In this document: positions 53,068 through 62,715 of the stretch, piece by piece
Position numbering within the stretch: position 1 is the stretch's first letter
How the letters are laid out: each line of letters opens with the position of its first letter
DNA from: Microbacterium esteraromaticum
Lineage (GTDB): Bacteria; Actinomycetota; Actinomycetes; Actinomycetales; Microbacteriaceae
NCBI RefSeq assembly: GCF_014084045.1
Contig: NZ_CP043732.1
Location: 682,001-746,000 of the forward strand
Length of the DNA: 64,000 nucleotides
Reading direction: 5' to 3'
Program-made: the position numbers and the translations under genes
The notes under the pieces: model-generated
Databases searched by the model: none
What the model was told of the DNA's origin: nothing
The model's input: only the letters and a program-made list of their open reading frames with translations

Positions 53068-53736
53068 GTGGGGGAGGACAACGAGGCGGATGCCGCGAAG
53101 CGCGCCGCGTCAGAAGCACGCGCGGCGGCGTGGGCGCGGAAGATGGCCGATCGCATCCCGACGGGGTGGATCATCACGGGCGCCGGAGCCGTGCTGCTCG
53201 GCGCGACGGCCGCATTCGGCGGGCTGGAACCCGCGTCGGAGCCGGTTCCGAAGGAGCTGGAGGCCGGCGAGCACTTCGTCGGCTCCGATCTCGACATCGC
53301 CGTGCTCGGGGCCGAGGTCGGCGGCGAGGTCCGCGGCGCCGGGGTCGTGCCCGACGAAGGGGAAGAGACCCTGATCGTCACGCTCGAGGTGACGAACCTG
53401 TTCGAGGAGCCGCGCATAGCTCTCGCGCCTCATACGCTCAGCGCGGTGCGCATCGACGGTGTGGAGATCGTGCGCTCCGACGCGAAGCGCATCGATGACG
53501 GCAGCGTGCTGTCGTACCTCCAGCCAGATGTCCGCACCCGTGTGCGCCTGGCCTGGACGATCGACGAGGACGCCGTCTCGCCGGGAGACGAGATCCGCAT
53601 CATCCTGCCCGACTCCACCCGGTACGAAGGAAGCTTCGTCACCCGCGGAAGCTACTGGGCGGACATTCAGACGGGCGCCTACGTCACCGTTCCGGTCGAT
53701 GCCGTTCCGGCGGACGAGGAGGTGGTCGAGCCGTGA
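53068..53736 (+). CDS. Membrane-anchored protein of unknown function
   Basis: 222 residues. Cytoplasmic N-terminus rich in Ala, Glu and Arg, one TM at about 33-51 (WIITGAGAVLLGATAAFGG), then an extracytoplasmic beta-rich domain of about 170 residues with VTLEVTNLFEEPRIAL, resembling Ig-like DUF4352-type domains. A TATGCT element sits 6-7 bases before the GTG, so a leaderless transcript is plausible; another in-frame GTG is 6 bp upstream. First of a three-gene coupled unit. Not recognised as a named family. Confidence 0.7.
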   Translation: MGEDNEADAAKRAASEARAAAWARKMADRIPTGWIITGAGAVLLGATAAFGGLEPASEPVPKELEAGEHFVGSDLDIAVLGAEVGGEVRGAGVVPDEGEETLIVTLEVTNLFEEPRIALAPHTLSAVRIDGVEIVRSDAKRIDDGSVLSYLQPDVRTRVRLAWTIDEDAVSPGDEIRIILPDSTRYEGSFVTRGSYWADIQTGAYVTVPVDAVPADEEVVEP

Positions 53737-54395
53737 CGATCCCTGCTCCTGCGTCGAAGGCTTCCACCTCGGGCGGTCCTGCCTCGCGCGCGGAGCGCCG
53801 CGCGCAGGCGGCTCCGCCGCGGCGAGGCGGGTCCGACCTGCGCCGACGGCTGCTGAAGACGGTGGTCCCGTGGGCGCTCTCGATCGCGCTCGTCGTGGCG
53901 ACCTGGGGTCTGACACAGTTGGAGAAGGATGAGGACGCGCGCTACGACCCCTTCGTCACACGCGCGGAGGTCGGCGAGCACGCCGTGGCCCGTAACATCG
54001 CCGTCACGGTCACTGACGTGCACGCGGCGCGAGCTGTGTCGGACGGAAGCTGGCGGGCCGAGGGCACCTGGCTCGTCGTCGACCTCGACGCAGCCTCCAC
54101 CCAGGACCAGTTCGGAGCGGCGCTGCGAGTGACCAACCTCCGGATCGGAGAGCGAACCTACTCTGCGACCGAGCGCGGAACCTCGATGAGGCAGCTTCCG
54201 CTGGTGACCGGTGTGCCGCAGCACGGCAGTCTCGCCTTCGAGCTGCCGGAGGACGCGCTGAAGGGACAGGCGACCCTCGTGTTCGCCGAGAACTACGACT
54301 ACGCGGCCGACGGCATCATCGAGATCGTCCTCGACCTCGATGACATCGCGGTCGAGCCGGAAGTCCTGCTCGACGAGATCGGATGGGCCGAGTGA
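53733..54395 (+). CDS. Membrane-anchored protein of unknown function, second of the set
   Basis: 220 residues; GTG start overlaps the previous stop (GTGA). N-terminal basic, Pro/Ser-rich stretch, TM at about 43-62 (LKTVVPWALSIALVVATWGL), then an exterior domain with GTWLVVDLDAASTQDQFGAA and ELPEDALKGQATLVFAEN, again a beta-rich, DUF4352-like pattern. The similar layout of all three neighbours suggests ancient duplication. Function unknown; probably assembles with its neighbours at the cell surface. Confidence 0.7.
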   Translation: MTIPAPASKASTSGGPASRAERRAQAAPPRRGGSDLRRRLLKTVVPWALSIALVVATWGLTQLEKDEDARYDPFVTRAEVGEHAVARNIAVTVTDVHAARAVSDGSWRAEGTWLVVDLDAASTQDQFGAALRVTNLRIGERTYSATERGTSMRQLPLVTGVPQHGSLAFELPEDALKGQATLVFAENYDYAADGIIEIVLDLDDIAVEPEVLLDEIGWAE

Positions 54396-54946
54396 TGGCG
54401 GAACGACGAGGGTGGTGGCGTGGCAACGCCGTGGCACTGTGCGCGCTCGCGGTGCTGCTGCCGGCAGCAGTCGGCGGGACGGCGTGGTGGGAGTGGAAAT
54501 ACGCCTACCCCGATTCCGGAAGGCCGTTGTGGGCCGTCGAGCCGGGCAAGTCCGGCACGGTGGAACTGGAGGGGGCCGTATGGGGCCCCGTCCGCGCGAA
54601 GGTCCTCACCGACACATCGGGCCTGACGATGCCGGACGATGCGACCCTGATCGGTGTCACCGTGCAGGTCACCCCCCTCGGCGAGAAGGGCCCGACCTGC
54701 TGGGCGCCGCAGCTGATCGAGCAGAGCACGGGCCGCGCGTGGCAGTCGGTCCGCGGTCAGATCGGGCTTCTGTGGGATCAGGAGGAGCCTGAGGACTGCG
54801 TGCCGACGCTCGAAGGCGAGACTGCGGAGCCGTACCAGCTGGTGCTCCCGTACGTCGTGCCCGATGACGCGAAGGGGCCGTACTGGCTGGAGATCGAGCC
54901 GGACCACGCCGAGTCGCGCTTCGTCAGGTTCAGCGTCGACCCTTGA
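54395..54946 (+). CDS. Membrane-anchored protein of unknown function, third of the set
   Basis: 183 residues. ATG at 54395 shares bases with the previous TGA (TGATG). TM at about 13-32 (GNAVALCALAVLLPAAVGGT) followed by an exterior domain with cysteines in GPTCWAPQLIE and PEDCVPTL that may form a disulfide. Residue pattern VTVQVTPLGEKG resembles the preceding two proteins. Converges with the large membrane protein gene (10-bp gap). Not recognised. Confidence 0.7.
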   Translation: MAERRGWWRGNAVALCALAVLLPAAVGGTAWWEWKYAYPDSGRPLWAVEPGKSGTVELEGAVWGPVRAKVLTDTSGLTMPDDATLIGVTVQVTPLGEKGPTCWAPQLIEQSTGRAWQSVRGQIGLLWDQEEPEDCVPTLEGETAEPYQLVLPYVVPDDAKGPYWLEIEPDHAESRFVRFSVDP

Positions 54947-54956
54947 TGGGTGGCCG

Positions 54957-56315
54957 TCAGAGCGCGGCCGCGGGAGCCGGGTCCGCAGGCGTCGGCTCGG
55001 ACATCCGGGGCGACGCCGTGGGCAGCGCACCGGCGGCAGCGGTGATGGCCGCGACGTCGGCCTCCTCCACGGTGGTGGGCGCGTCGGCATCCGTCCTGGC
55101 ATCCTGCGCGCGGCGCAGCATCCCGAAGGTCGTGTCGTAGGCACCCGCGATCAGCGCCATCCGTATCGGCTCGATGATCAGCGAGGGGATCAGGAAGATC
55201 ACGGGCCAGTACACGGTCCAGAAGTCGTAGAGGTCGTTGGGCCCGAACGCGCGGCCGATCCCATAGGTCAGCCACGACCCGCCCACGACGACCGCCGTGT
55301 ACAGCAGCGCGTACGAGGTGATCATCACAGGCCCCGCCCGCCACATCAGAAGCACGGCGCGCCAGATCGGGATCACACGCGATGCGAGCTCGGTACCCAG
55401 GTCGCGCAGACGACGCATCAGCGGGTTCGGCACCTTGGCGATGCGCTCGCGAACCTCGGCGACGAGCTTGTGCTGGATCTGCAGCTTCTCAGCGACGATC
55501 GCCTGGCCGTAGACGACTCCCGCGACCGTGAGCCACGAGATCGGCTCCAGCAGCACGGGGCCCGCCTGCCCGAGGAGCCATCCGATCCCGTCGCCGATCC
55601 AGACGAAGGGCGCGAGCCAGCCCTTGACTGCCTCCCTGGCATCCGCGACCCACACCAGCGCCACGCGCGTGTCGACCCAGGATGTCGCCGTGTCGACGGC
55701 GTCCTTGATGAGCAGCAGCGAGAAGAACACCCATACGACCTCGCAGTAGACCGCGAGAAGGGCGAGGGCCTTGGGCGCCTTCGCCGACCACCGACCCCAC
55801 GCCCACCGAGCCGCGAAGGCCAGGACGATGATCGCGATCGTCCACGCGTTGAAGGAGAGCTCGGTGATGTTGTCGCCGGGATCGAACGTGCGCTCCGTGC
55901 CGAGGGTCGCTCCGATCTCTTCCTTGTTCTTCTCGAGCGCGCGCAGCGTGTAGGCCTGCACATCGCTGCCGAGCAGACCTTGTGCCGTGTAGATCGCGAA
56001 GAACGGGAGGATGCTCGCCAGAAGTGCAGTCATGAAGGTCCGTCGGCGATCCGCCGCCGAGTCGGGCAGCGGCGCGACGGCCTGCAGCGAGCGCAGCCCG
56101 TCCCGCAGGACGAGCAGCATGCCGACCAGACTGATCAGGCGGCACAGCACAGCGACGGGGAGGATCATCAGCCCTCCGACAGAGGTGTAGGCCCCGACGA
56201 AGCCTGCGAGGGCGATCAGCCAGTAGCGGGCCACCACACCCGCGAGGTACCACGCCAGCAGCGCCGGCCAGTGTCGCCAGAGCACGCGCCCGGTCGCCTT
56301 GAGCATCTCCCCCAC
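54957..56315 (-). CDS. Large polytopic membrane protein of unknown function
   Basis: 452 residues. TM segments at about 16-36, 39-63, 93-113, 155-177, 190-210 and several in 250-400, then a long acidic, Pro/Ala-rich C-tail. Starts MLKATGRVLWRHWPALLAWY, a basic patch with a strong TM. Repeated pairs of TMs around an exterior loop (LGTERTFDPGDNITELSF) suggest a large envelope component. The nearby three-gene set has the same unusual envelope character, so they may work together. Function not recognised. Confidence 0.7.
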   Translation of the reverse strand: MGEMLKATGRVLWRHWPALLAWYLAGVVARYWLIALAGFVGAYTSVGGLMILPVAVLCRLISLVGMLLVLRDGLRSLQAVAPLPDSAADRRRTFMTALLASILPFFAIYTAQGLLGSDVQAYTLRALEKNKEEIGATLGTERTFDPGDNITELSFNAWTIAIIVLAFAARWAWGRWSAKAPKALALLAVYCEVVWVFFSLLLIKDAVDTATSWVDTRVALVWVADAREAVKGWLAPFVWIGDGIGWLLGQAGPVLLEPISWLTVAGVVYGQAIVAEKLQIQHKLVAEVRERIAKVPNPLMRRLRDLGTELASRVIPIWRAVLLMWRAGPVMITSYALLYTAVVVGGSWLTYGIGRAFGPNDLYDFWTVYWPVIFLIPSLIIEPIRMALIAGAYDTTFGMLRRAQDARTDADAPTTVEEADVAAITAAAGALPTASPRMSEPTPADPAPAAAL

Positions 56316-56346
56316 GCGCTCAGATTACCGTGCGGCTGCTCCTGCG

Positions 56347-56907
56347 TCAGCGCCAGACGCTGGGCGCGGGCTTCTTCGTCGACGGCAGGGCCGAGGCGGA
56401 GGCCCAGTCGTGGATCCACGGCTCGACCTCGGGCAGCCCGGCGGGCTTTCCGACTGCGGCGAACAGCTCTTCGTTGCTGACCGTGCCGCCGCTGCGGCGC
56501 AGCATCCGCGACCTCACGATCACTCGCGCATACACCTCGCCGTCGACCACAGCCCGGTGCTCGAGGAACACCGCCTTGTCATCGTGACCGACGAAGCGCG
56601 ACTCGACGTCGAAGCGCTGCCAGAGCTGCAGCGACTTGCGGAAGGTGACGGTCTCGCTCGAGACGACCGCGTACCAGCCGCGGTCCTTCATGGCGTCGAA
56701 GAGCCCTGTGCGGATCAGCAGATCCCAGCGACCGAGGTCGAACAGCGAGAGGTAGCGGCCGTTGTTCATGTGCCGCAGGATGTCGAGATCTGTGGGCAGT
56801 GTGGTGAGACGGATACGGCTGACGGCCGACGGATCGAGAGCGTCGCCGCGGCGGGTGCGCTGCCGGGCCTGCAGGATGACGAGGAGGGTGCGCCAGATCA
56901 CATTCAC
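56347..56907 (-). CDS. Hotdog-fold acyl-CoA thioesterase-like protein
   Basis: 186 residues from GTG 56907; TACTAT eight bases upstream suggests a leaderless start. Motif DLDILRHMNNGRYLSLFDLG (residues 40-59) is the 4HBT/THEM6-like signature, with Asp/His/Asn near the CoA site, followed by FVGHDDKAVFLEHRAV. Probably hydrolyses an acyl-CoA thioester. The first 20 residues (IWRTLLVILQARQRTR) are amphipathic and basic. Substrate unknown. Confidence 0.8.
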   Translation of the reverse strand: MNVIWRTLLVILQARQRTRRGDALDPSAVSRIRLTTLPTDLDILRHMNNGRYLSLFDLGRWDLLIRTGLFDAMKDRGWYAVVSSETVTFRKSLQLWQRFDVESRFVGHDDKAVFLEHRAVVDGEVYARVIVRSRMLRRSGGTVSNEELFAAVGKPAGLPEVEPWIHDWASASALPSTKKPAPSVWR

Positions 56908-57027
56908 AAGGGGCGATAGTAGTGATCCACGACGAAACCCCCAACTTCGTTGGTCGATCACCACATACACACCCGTGTGTCACCGGTCGATTTCACCTCC
57001 GCGACAGCGGCGCGTAGAGTCACGAAC

Positions 57028-57537
57028 ATGAGCACCGAAGCCCATACCGAGATCATCGTCCGACCCGTCCGCGATGTCGATGCGGAAGCCCTGGGCCGCG
57101 TGCACGCGCAGTGCTGGCACGAGACCTACGACCACCTGATCAGCAAGGCCGCGCTCGAGAAGATCTCGCCGCGCCGGATGGCCGAGCTGTGGACCCACTG
57201 GGCCGCTCAGGGCCCGGAGTTCAAGATGAGCGCTGCACTGGTCGACGGTGAGATCGTCGGCTTCGTGGGCTCGGGCCCCGCTCGCGACAAGGACGCCCCG
57301 GCGCTGCGCGAGCTCTACTTCATCTATCTCCTCGACTCTCACCACGGCACGGGCATCGGCCAGAAGCTGTTCGACGCCGCCGTCGAGCAGGACGAGCCGC
57401 TCTACCTGTGGGTCGCCGACGACAACCCCCGGGCGCACCGGTTCTACACGCGCAACGGGTTCGCGCTCGACGGCGCGACCCACACCGAGCCGTTCCTGGG
57501 TGAGACGCTCACCGAGGTGCGCTTCGTCCGCGCCTGA
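57028..57537 (+). CDS. GNAT family N-acetyltransferase
   Basis: 169 residues. Acetyl-CoA loop HGTGIG at 106-111 following YFIYLLDSH, and the C-terminal WVADDNPRAHRFYTRNGF block, both typical of GNAT. TAGAGT lies seven bases before the ATG, so a leaderless transcript starting at the ATG is likely. The frame extends upstream, but homology starts at IIVRPVRDVDAEALGRVHAQ. Target of acetylation is unknown. Confidence 0.85.
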   Translation: MSTEAHTEIIVRPVRDVDAEALGRVHAQCWHETYDHLISKAALEKISPRRMAELWTHWAAQGPEFKMSAALVDGEIVGFVGSGPARDKDAPALRELYFIYLLDSHHGTGIGQKLFDAAVEQDEPLYLWVADDNPRAHRFYTRNGFALDGATHTEPFLGETLTEVRFVRA

Positions 57538-57541
57538 CCCG

Positions 57542-57624
57542 CGCCGACACCCCGTCTTATCGCCGACACCCCGTGCTGTGGACATCCACAGCACGGGGTG
57601 TCGGCGTTTCACGGGGTGTCGGCG
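57542..57624. repeat. Nested palindrome of four CGCCGACACCCCGT copies (bidirectional terminator)
   Basis: CGCCGACACCCCGT occurs at 57542-57555 and 57561-57574, and inverted at 57593-57606 and 57611-57624. The inner pair belongs to a perfect 22-bp stem (57561-57582 with 57585-57606) with a 2-nt CA loop. It lies between the converging GNAT and pntB genes and would fold strongly in either direction. The four-copy, nested layout goes beyond a simple terminator. Confidence 0.85.
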
Positions 57625-57665
57625 AATCGGGCATCCGGATGCCGGGCAGACCCGCTCGTCGCGGA

Positions 57666-59066
57666 TCAGAGGGCCCGGATGATGTCCTCCACCCGCTCCT
57701 TCGCATCGCCGAACAGCATCTGCGCGTTGTCGCGGAAGAACAGCGGGTTCTGCACCCCTGCGTAGCCCGCGGCCATCGAGCGCTTGAACACGATGACGTT
57801 CTCGGCCTCCCAGACGCGCAGCACCGGCATCCCGGCGATCGGGCTACCAGGGTCCTCCGCGGCGGCGGGATTGACCGTGTCGTTCGCGCCGATCACGAGC
57901 ACGACGCTGGTCGACGCCAGGTCGTCGTTGATCTCGTCCATGCCGAGCACGATGTCGTACGGCACCTTCGCCTCGGCCAGCAGCACGTTCATATGCCCGG
58001 GAAGGCGCCCCGCGACGGGATGGATGCCGAAGCGCACCTCCACGCCGCGCTCGCGCAGCTTGGCGACAAGGTCGGCGACCGGATACTGCGCCTGGGCTAC
58101 GGCCATGCCGTACCCGGGGGTGATCACGACGCTGGACGCCGATGAGAGCATCGACGCCGCTGCGTCTGCGGTGATCTCGCGGTGCTCGCCGTACTCGTCA
58201 TCCGACGAGGCGGACGCCACGATGCCGAAGCCTCCGGCGATCACCGACAGGAACGACCGGTTCATCGCCCTGCACATGATGTACGACAGGTAGGCACCCG
58301 ACGATCCGACCAGTGCACCGGTGACGATGAGCAGGTCGTTGTTCAGCAGGAGGCCCGCGGCGGCGGCCGCCCATCCGGAGTAGCTGTTGAGCATCGAGAC
58401 GACCACCGGCATGTCTCCGCCGCCGATGGATGCCACCAGGTGCCAGCCGAGTGCGAACGCCAGCACCGTGACGGCGACGAGCAGCCAGAGCTGCTGATCC
58501 ACCACGAACCACACCGTGAGCGCGAGGAAGGCCACCAGCGCCCCGACGTTCAGCACGTTCTTACCAGGGAGCATGAGCGGGCGCGACGACATCTTCGCCG
58601 ACAGCTTCAGGTACGCGACGATCGATCCCGTGAAGGTGACGCCGCCGATGAAGATGCCGATGAACACCTCGGCGTTGTGGATGTCGACCAGCTGGGCGGG
58701 GATCGGCGCGTGCGCGAGGTGGCCGTTCCAGCCCACGAGCACGGCCGCCAGGCCGACGAAACTGTGCAGCAGCGCGATCAGCTCGGGCATCTCGGTCATC
58801 TGCACGACCTTCGCGCGCCACAGGCCGATGGCCGCGCCGATAAGCACTCCCCCGCCGAGCAGGCTGAGGCCGAGGGTCGCGCCGGTGGTTCCCCAGGCAT
58901 CCGCGATGGTGAGGGCGAGGGTCGCGCCGAGCGCGATGGCCATTCCTGCGATGCCGTAGATCACACCGGCTCGGGCGGATTCGTGACGGCTGAGTCCGGC
59001 GAGGCTGAGGATGAACAGCAGGGCCGCGACGATGTACGCGGCAGCGGCAAAGGCGTCGACGGTCAC
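57666..59066 (-). CDS. pntB: NAD(P) transhydrogenase subunit beta
   Basis: 466 residues. Nine or so TM segments ([18 protein letters not shown] onward) and a C-terminal NADP(H)-binding domain with [40 protein letters not shown] and DINDD-type loops ([20 protein letters not shown]). With PntA it couples proton entry to hydride transfer from NADH to NADP+, supplying NADPH. GTG start overlaps the PntA stop (GTGA). Confidence 0.94.
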   Translation of the reverse strand: MTVDAFAAAAYIVAALLFILSLAGLSRHESARAGVIYGIAGMAIALGATLALTIADAWGTTGATLGLSLLGGGVLIGAAIGLWRAKVVQMTEMPELIALLHSFVGLAAVLVGWNGHLAHAPIPAQLVDIHNAEVFIGIFIGGVTFTGSIVAYLKLSAKMSSRPLMLPGKNVLNVGALVAFLALTVWFVVDQQLWLLVAVTVLAFALGWHLVASIGGGDMPVVVSMLNSYSGWAAAAAGLLLNNDLLIVTGALVGSSGAYLSYIMCRAMNRSFLSVIAGGFGIVASASSDDEYGEHREITADAAASMLSSASSVVITPGYGMAVAQAQYPVADLVAKLRERGVEVRFGIHPVAGRLPGHMNVLLAEAKVPYDIVLGMDEINDDLASTSVVLVIGANDTVNPAAAEDPGSPIAGMPVLRVWEAENVIVFKRSMAAGYAGVQNPLFFRDNAQMLFGDAKERVEDIIRAL

Positions 59067-60628
59067 TTGCTGCCGCCCTTCGCCGATGCGCGGGGCCCGC
59101 CGAGCGTGAACATGCTGAGCATTCGTCTGGTCACCGCGAAGCCTCCGAAGATGTTGATGCTGGCGAGCAGCACGGCGACGGCGGCGATCGCCTGCACGAG
59201 GGGGTTCGCGTCGGTGATCTGCAGCATGGCTCCGACGATGATCACGCCCGAGATGGCGTTCGTGACCGACATGAGCGGCGTGTGCAGCGCGTGGTGCACC
59301 TTGCCGATCACGTAGAAGCCGATGACGACCGAGAGCATCAGCACCGTGAAGTGCTGCGGCAGCGGAGCGGGAGCGAACGCGTTCACGAGGAACAGCGCGG
59401 CGATGCCTGCGACGATGAGACCGGCCTTCTTCGCCGCCGACATCGACTTCTTCTCGGGGATCGGCGCGGGCTCGGCCTTCGGGGCGGATGCCGCCGGGGC
59501 GGCAGCCACCTGAACCGGCGGCGGCGGCCAGGTGACCTCGCCGTCGCGCACGACGGTGACCGAGCGCTGCACGACATCATCGAAGTCGATCGTCAGGGCG
59601 CCGTCCTTGTTCGGCGTGAGGAGAGCGACGAGGTTGGCGACGTTGGTGCCGTAGAGCTGGGATGCCTGTGTCGCCAGCCGCGACGCGAGGTCGGTGTATC
59701 CGAGGATGATCACGCCGTTGTCCGTCACGATCCGCTCGCCTGCGACAGAGCCCTCGACGTTGCCGCCCTGCGCCGCCGCCATGTCGACGATCACGCTGCC
59801 CGGCTTCATGAGAGCGACATCGGATGCGGTGATCAGCCGGGGCGCTGCGCGTCCCGGGATCAGTGCGGTGGTGATGACGATGTCGACATCGGCCGCCTGC
59901 TCGGTGTAGATCTCGGCGGCACGCCGGTCGTAGTCGGCGCTGGTCGCCTTGGCGTAGCCGTCGGTCGACTTCTCGACCTGCACGTCGACGGCGAGATAGG
60001 TGCCGCCGATCGAGGTGACCTGGTCGGCGACCTCGGGACGCGGGTCGGTCGCGCGCACGATGGCACCGAGACTCGACGCGGCGCCGATCGCGGCGAGGCC
60101 GGCGACGCCCGCCCCGGCGACCAGCACCTTCGCCGGGGGCACCTTGCCCGCAGCGGTGACCTGACCTGTGAAGAACCGGCCGAACTCGTGCGCTGCCTCA
60201 ACGACGGCACGGTAGCCGGCGATGTTCGCCATAGAGCTGAGCACATCCATCGACTGCGCGCGGGAGATGCGCGGCACGGCGTCCAGCGCGAGGGCGGTGA
60301 TGCCCCTCTGCGCCAGCGATTCGACGAGCTCAGGCCGCAGGGCGGGCGCGAGCAGACCGATGAGGGTCGCACCGTCGGCGAGGCGGGCGATCTCGGCATC
60401 CGTGGGCGGGTTCACCTTCAGCACCACCTCGCTCGCCCACGCCTCGTCGGGCGGCACGATGCGCGCGCCCGCGCGCGTGTACTCCTCGTCGGGGTATGAC
60501 GAGCGCGCTCCGGCTCCCTGTTCGACGACCACCTCGTGGCCGAGCTTCATCAACGTCTGCACGGTCGCCGGAGTCGCGGCGACCCGCGCCTCGTCCGGCT
60601 GCTCCTGCACGATTCCGATCTGCGTCAT
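59063..60628 (-). CDS. pntA: NAD(P) transhydrogenase subunit alpha
   Basis: 521 residues in one polypeptide. N-terminal NAD-binding half with [40 protein letters not shown] (Rossmann) and [13 protein letters not shown]; an Ala/Pro-rich linker around 385-410; then about four TM segments ([20 protein letters not shown] and so on). The fused catalytic and membrane parts match the E. coli PntA architecture, whereas many bacteria split them. ATG at 60628 with AAGGA upstream. First gene of pntAB. Confidence 0.94.
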   Translation of the reverse strand: MTQIGIVQEQPDEARVAATPATVQTLMKLGHEVVVEQGAGARSSYPDEEYTRAGARIVPPDEAWASEVVLKVNPPTDAEIARLADGATLIGLLAPALRPELVESLAQRGITALALDAVPRISRAQSMDVLSSMANIAGYRAVVEAAHEFGRFFTGQVTAAGKVPPAKVLVAGAGVAGLAAIGAASSLGAIVRATDPRPEVADQVTSIGGTYLAVDVQVEKSTDGYAKATSADYDRRAAEIYTEQAADVDIVITTALIPGRAAPRLITASDVALMKPGSVIVDMAAAQGGNVEGSVAGERIVTDNGVIILGYTDLASRLATQASQLYGTNVANLVALLTPNKDGALTIDFDDVVQRSVTVVRDGEVTWPPPPVQVAAAPAASAPKAEPAPIPEKKSMSAAKKAGLIVAGIAALFLVNAFAPAPLPQHFTVLMLSVVIGFYVIGKVHHALHTPLMSVTNAISGVIIVGAMLQITDANPLVQAIAAVAVLLASINIFGGFAVTRRMLSMFTLGGPRASAKGGSK

Positions 60629-60982
60629 CGCGATCCTTCCCATCCGGCGTCCTCGCCGGTTCGCTCAGGTTACTGAGCCGTTCGAAGGAATTGCACGCAC
60701 CGCAGCCAGATGACGCCTCAAGAATAAGGATTCTTGTCACGGGCGAAACACGGCGCCCTCCGCCGCTCGAAAGCCCCCGCCGCGCGACTGCCTCGCCCCC
60801 TCCAGACCCTCTCTCCCCCGATGCTTCCGCCCCCTCTGAACACCTCGCCGTCGAACGTTTCCGCCCCCTCTGAACTACCTCGCCCCCTCTGAATCACGCG
60901 AATCAGAGGGGGCGAAGACGATGAGAGGGGCGAGGACGACAAGAGGGCACCGGGATGCCGGACCGGCGGCCGGGAGCCCGGG
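60629..60982. other. 354-bp intergenic region with a repeat array and the pntA promoter
   Basis: No coding sequence found. The half next to pntA (60629-60770) should hold its promoter; I could not settle on a -10/-35 pair. The part at 60825-60915 holds four copies of a CGCCCCCTCTGAA word. The stretch at 60930-60982 holds GC-rich sequence without a clear element. Confidence 0.6.
60825..60915. repeat. Repeat array of CGCCCCCTCTGAA words with terminal hairpin
   Basis: TTCCGCCCCCTCTGAA at 60825-60840 and again, identical, at 60859-60874; CGCCCCCTCTGAAT at 60881-60894; and the inverse AATCAGAGGGGGCG at 60901-60914. The last two form a 13-bp stem (60880-60892 with 60903-60915). Degenerate CGCCCCCT words extend upstream to about 60793. 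Lies after the cytochrome gene stop on the minus strand, so the hairpin may end that operon. Confidence 0.8.
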
Positions 60983-62713
60983 TCAGCGGCCGGACACCTG
61001 CCCGAACAGCTTGGCGATCGGCGCGAGCACGAGCGGACGGGCAGCGAACCAGCCACCCGCGATCACCGCGATCGCGAGCACGAAGACCCAGAAGCCGGTC
61101 CAGTCGGCGGCGTACGCGACGCCGTCGACCGAGCCCTGCGAGGCGAACATGTGGTTGAGGTTTCGCAGCATCCCGGTGAGGAACACGAGCGCGACGTGCA
61201 CGATGATGAACGCGACGAAGTACAGCATCACCGGGAAATGCAGCGCACGTGCCCACTCGACGGGGTACGTTTTCGACAGCTTCTCGGCCTTCTTGGGCCA
61301 CAGCCCCGACATCCGGAACCCGGTGGCGATGGCGAGGGGCGCGGCGATGAACACGGTGACGAAGTAGGCCAGCTGCTGCAGGCTGTTGTAGTTCACCCAC
61401 CCGTTGTCGGTGGGCCAGTCGAACGAGACGTACTGCAGACCCGCCGACAGCGCGTTCGGGAAGACCTCCCAGCTGGTGGGCACGATGCGCGCCCAGTGGC
61501 CGGTGGTGAACAGCAGCACAACGAAGATGACGCCGTTGATGATCCACAGCAGGTCGAGCGCCTGGTGGAACCACAGCGTGAGGCTGATCTTGCCCTTGCT
61601 GTCGCCGCGCGGAGCCCAGAACACGGTGGGCCGCTTCTCGCTGCGCACGCGCAGACCCGAGCGGATGATCAGCACCATCAGGAACATGTTGAAGAAGTGC
61701 GCCCAGTTCGCCCACGGAGCGAATCCGGGTTCGACCTCGACGGCCGGGTGGTACTCGCCCGGGTAGGTCACGAGGAAGTCCTGCATGAAGGGCAGGCTCA
61801 GGAAGGTGCGGACGAGGAAGACGGCGGCGACCGCCAGCAGCCCGAGGGATGCCAACCCCAGCAGCCCTCCGATGGCCTGCGGCCAGGTCGGGCGCAGCGG
61901 TGAGGGCTCGGGCAGCGGCTCGGCTGCGTGCCGTGGAGCCCGGCCCTGCCAGACGGTGCGCGGGTAGGGCAGGGGCGTCGAGACATCGGACCTCGTCGCG
62001 ACTGCCGCCGACTCCTGCGCGGTCGATGCGGCCACCGGGGCCCCGATCTGCTCGGCGGCCGCGACATCGGGCTGCACGGCGACCGTCGGCTGCGCGGCGA
62101 CATCGGGCTGCGTGGCGACCGCACGGGTGGTGCCGGCCGGAGGCCACGGCTCCCCGCCCGGCACGCGCGGAAGCCCACGGCGCGCAGCGGCTCCCGCATC
62201 CGCTGCTGCTGCCTGCGCTGCTGCCGGTGCCTGCGCCGCCTGAGCGTCGACAGCACGGGACGTCGCCGACTGCGCGCCCTGTTCACGCGAAGAAGCCGTA
62301 CTCTCGGCGAGTTCCCGTGCACTCGACGCCACGGGGGCGGGTGCGGCCGCGTTCGCGGCGACGGCGGGGGCGGATGCCACAGATGCGGCGTCCGCAGGAG
62401 GCCAGGGCTCTCCGCCCGCCACTCGTGGCAGCCCGCGCCGCAGGCTCACGACCGCACGCCCTCCAGCATCCGGACTCCCCGTCCTCGCACTCTCGTCGAG
62501 AGCACGGGACGTCGGCGACTGCACCGCCTGTGCACGCGAAGAAGCCGTGCTCTCGGCGAGTTCCCGTGCTGTCGACGCCTCGGTGGGCGTCACCGCGGGG
62601 GCCTCGAGAGGCGCCGCCTCGCCGACGGGGGCGGATGCCTCGATCTCGGTGGCGGGAGGCCAGGGCTCCCCGCCCTTCACCCGCGGGAGGCCGCGACGGA
62701 TCGATGCGGCCAT
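60983..62713 (-). CDS. Cytochrome b561-like membrane protein with triplicated N-terminal motif
   Basis: 576 residues. The N-terminal 230 residues are Ala/Pro-rich and carry the motif [16 protein letters not shown] three times (about residues 6-21, 91-106 and 179-194 of the protein from ATG 62713), with repeated linkers [14 protein letters not shown]. The C-terminal half has about five to six TM segments with histidines in [20 protein letters not shown] and [20 protein letters not shown], the pattern of a di-heme cytochrome b561/DUF4405 domain. It probably passes electrons across the membrane. Starts just after etfA; a GTG at 62719 overlapping the etfA stop is an alternative. Confidence 0.8.
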   Translation of the reverse strand: MAASIRRGLPRVKGGEPWPPATEIEASAPVGEAAPLEAPAVTPTEASTARELAESTASSRAQAVQSPTSRALDESARTGSPDAGGRAVVSLRRGLPRVAGGEPWPPADAASVASAPAVAANAAAPAPVASSARELAESTASSREQGAQSATSRAVDAQAAQAPAAAQAAAADAGAAARRGLPRVPGGEPWPPAGTTRAVATQPDVAAQPTVAVQPDVAAAEQIGAPVAASTAQESAAVATRSDVSTPLPYPRTVWQGRAPRHAAEPLPEPSPLRPTWPQAIGGLLGLASLGLLAVAAVFLVRTFLSLPFMQDFLVTYPGEYHPAVEVEPGFAPWANWAHFFNMFLMVLIIRSGLRVRSEKRPTVFWAPRGDSKGKISLTLWFHQALDLLWIINGVIFVVLLFTTGHWARIVPTSWEVFPNALSAGLQYVSFDWPTDNGWVNYNSLQQLAYFVTVFIAAPLAIATGFRMSGLWPKKAEKLSKTYPVEWARALHFPVMLYFVAFIIVHVALVFLTGMLRNLNHMFASQGSVDGVAYAADWTGFWVFVLAIAVIAGGWFAARPLVLAPIAKLFGQVSGR

Positions 62714-62715
62714 GA

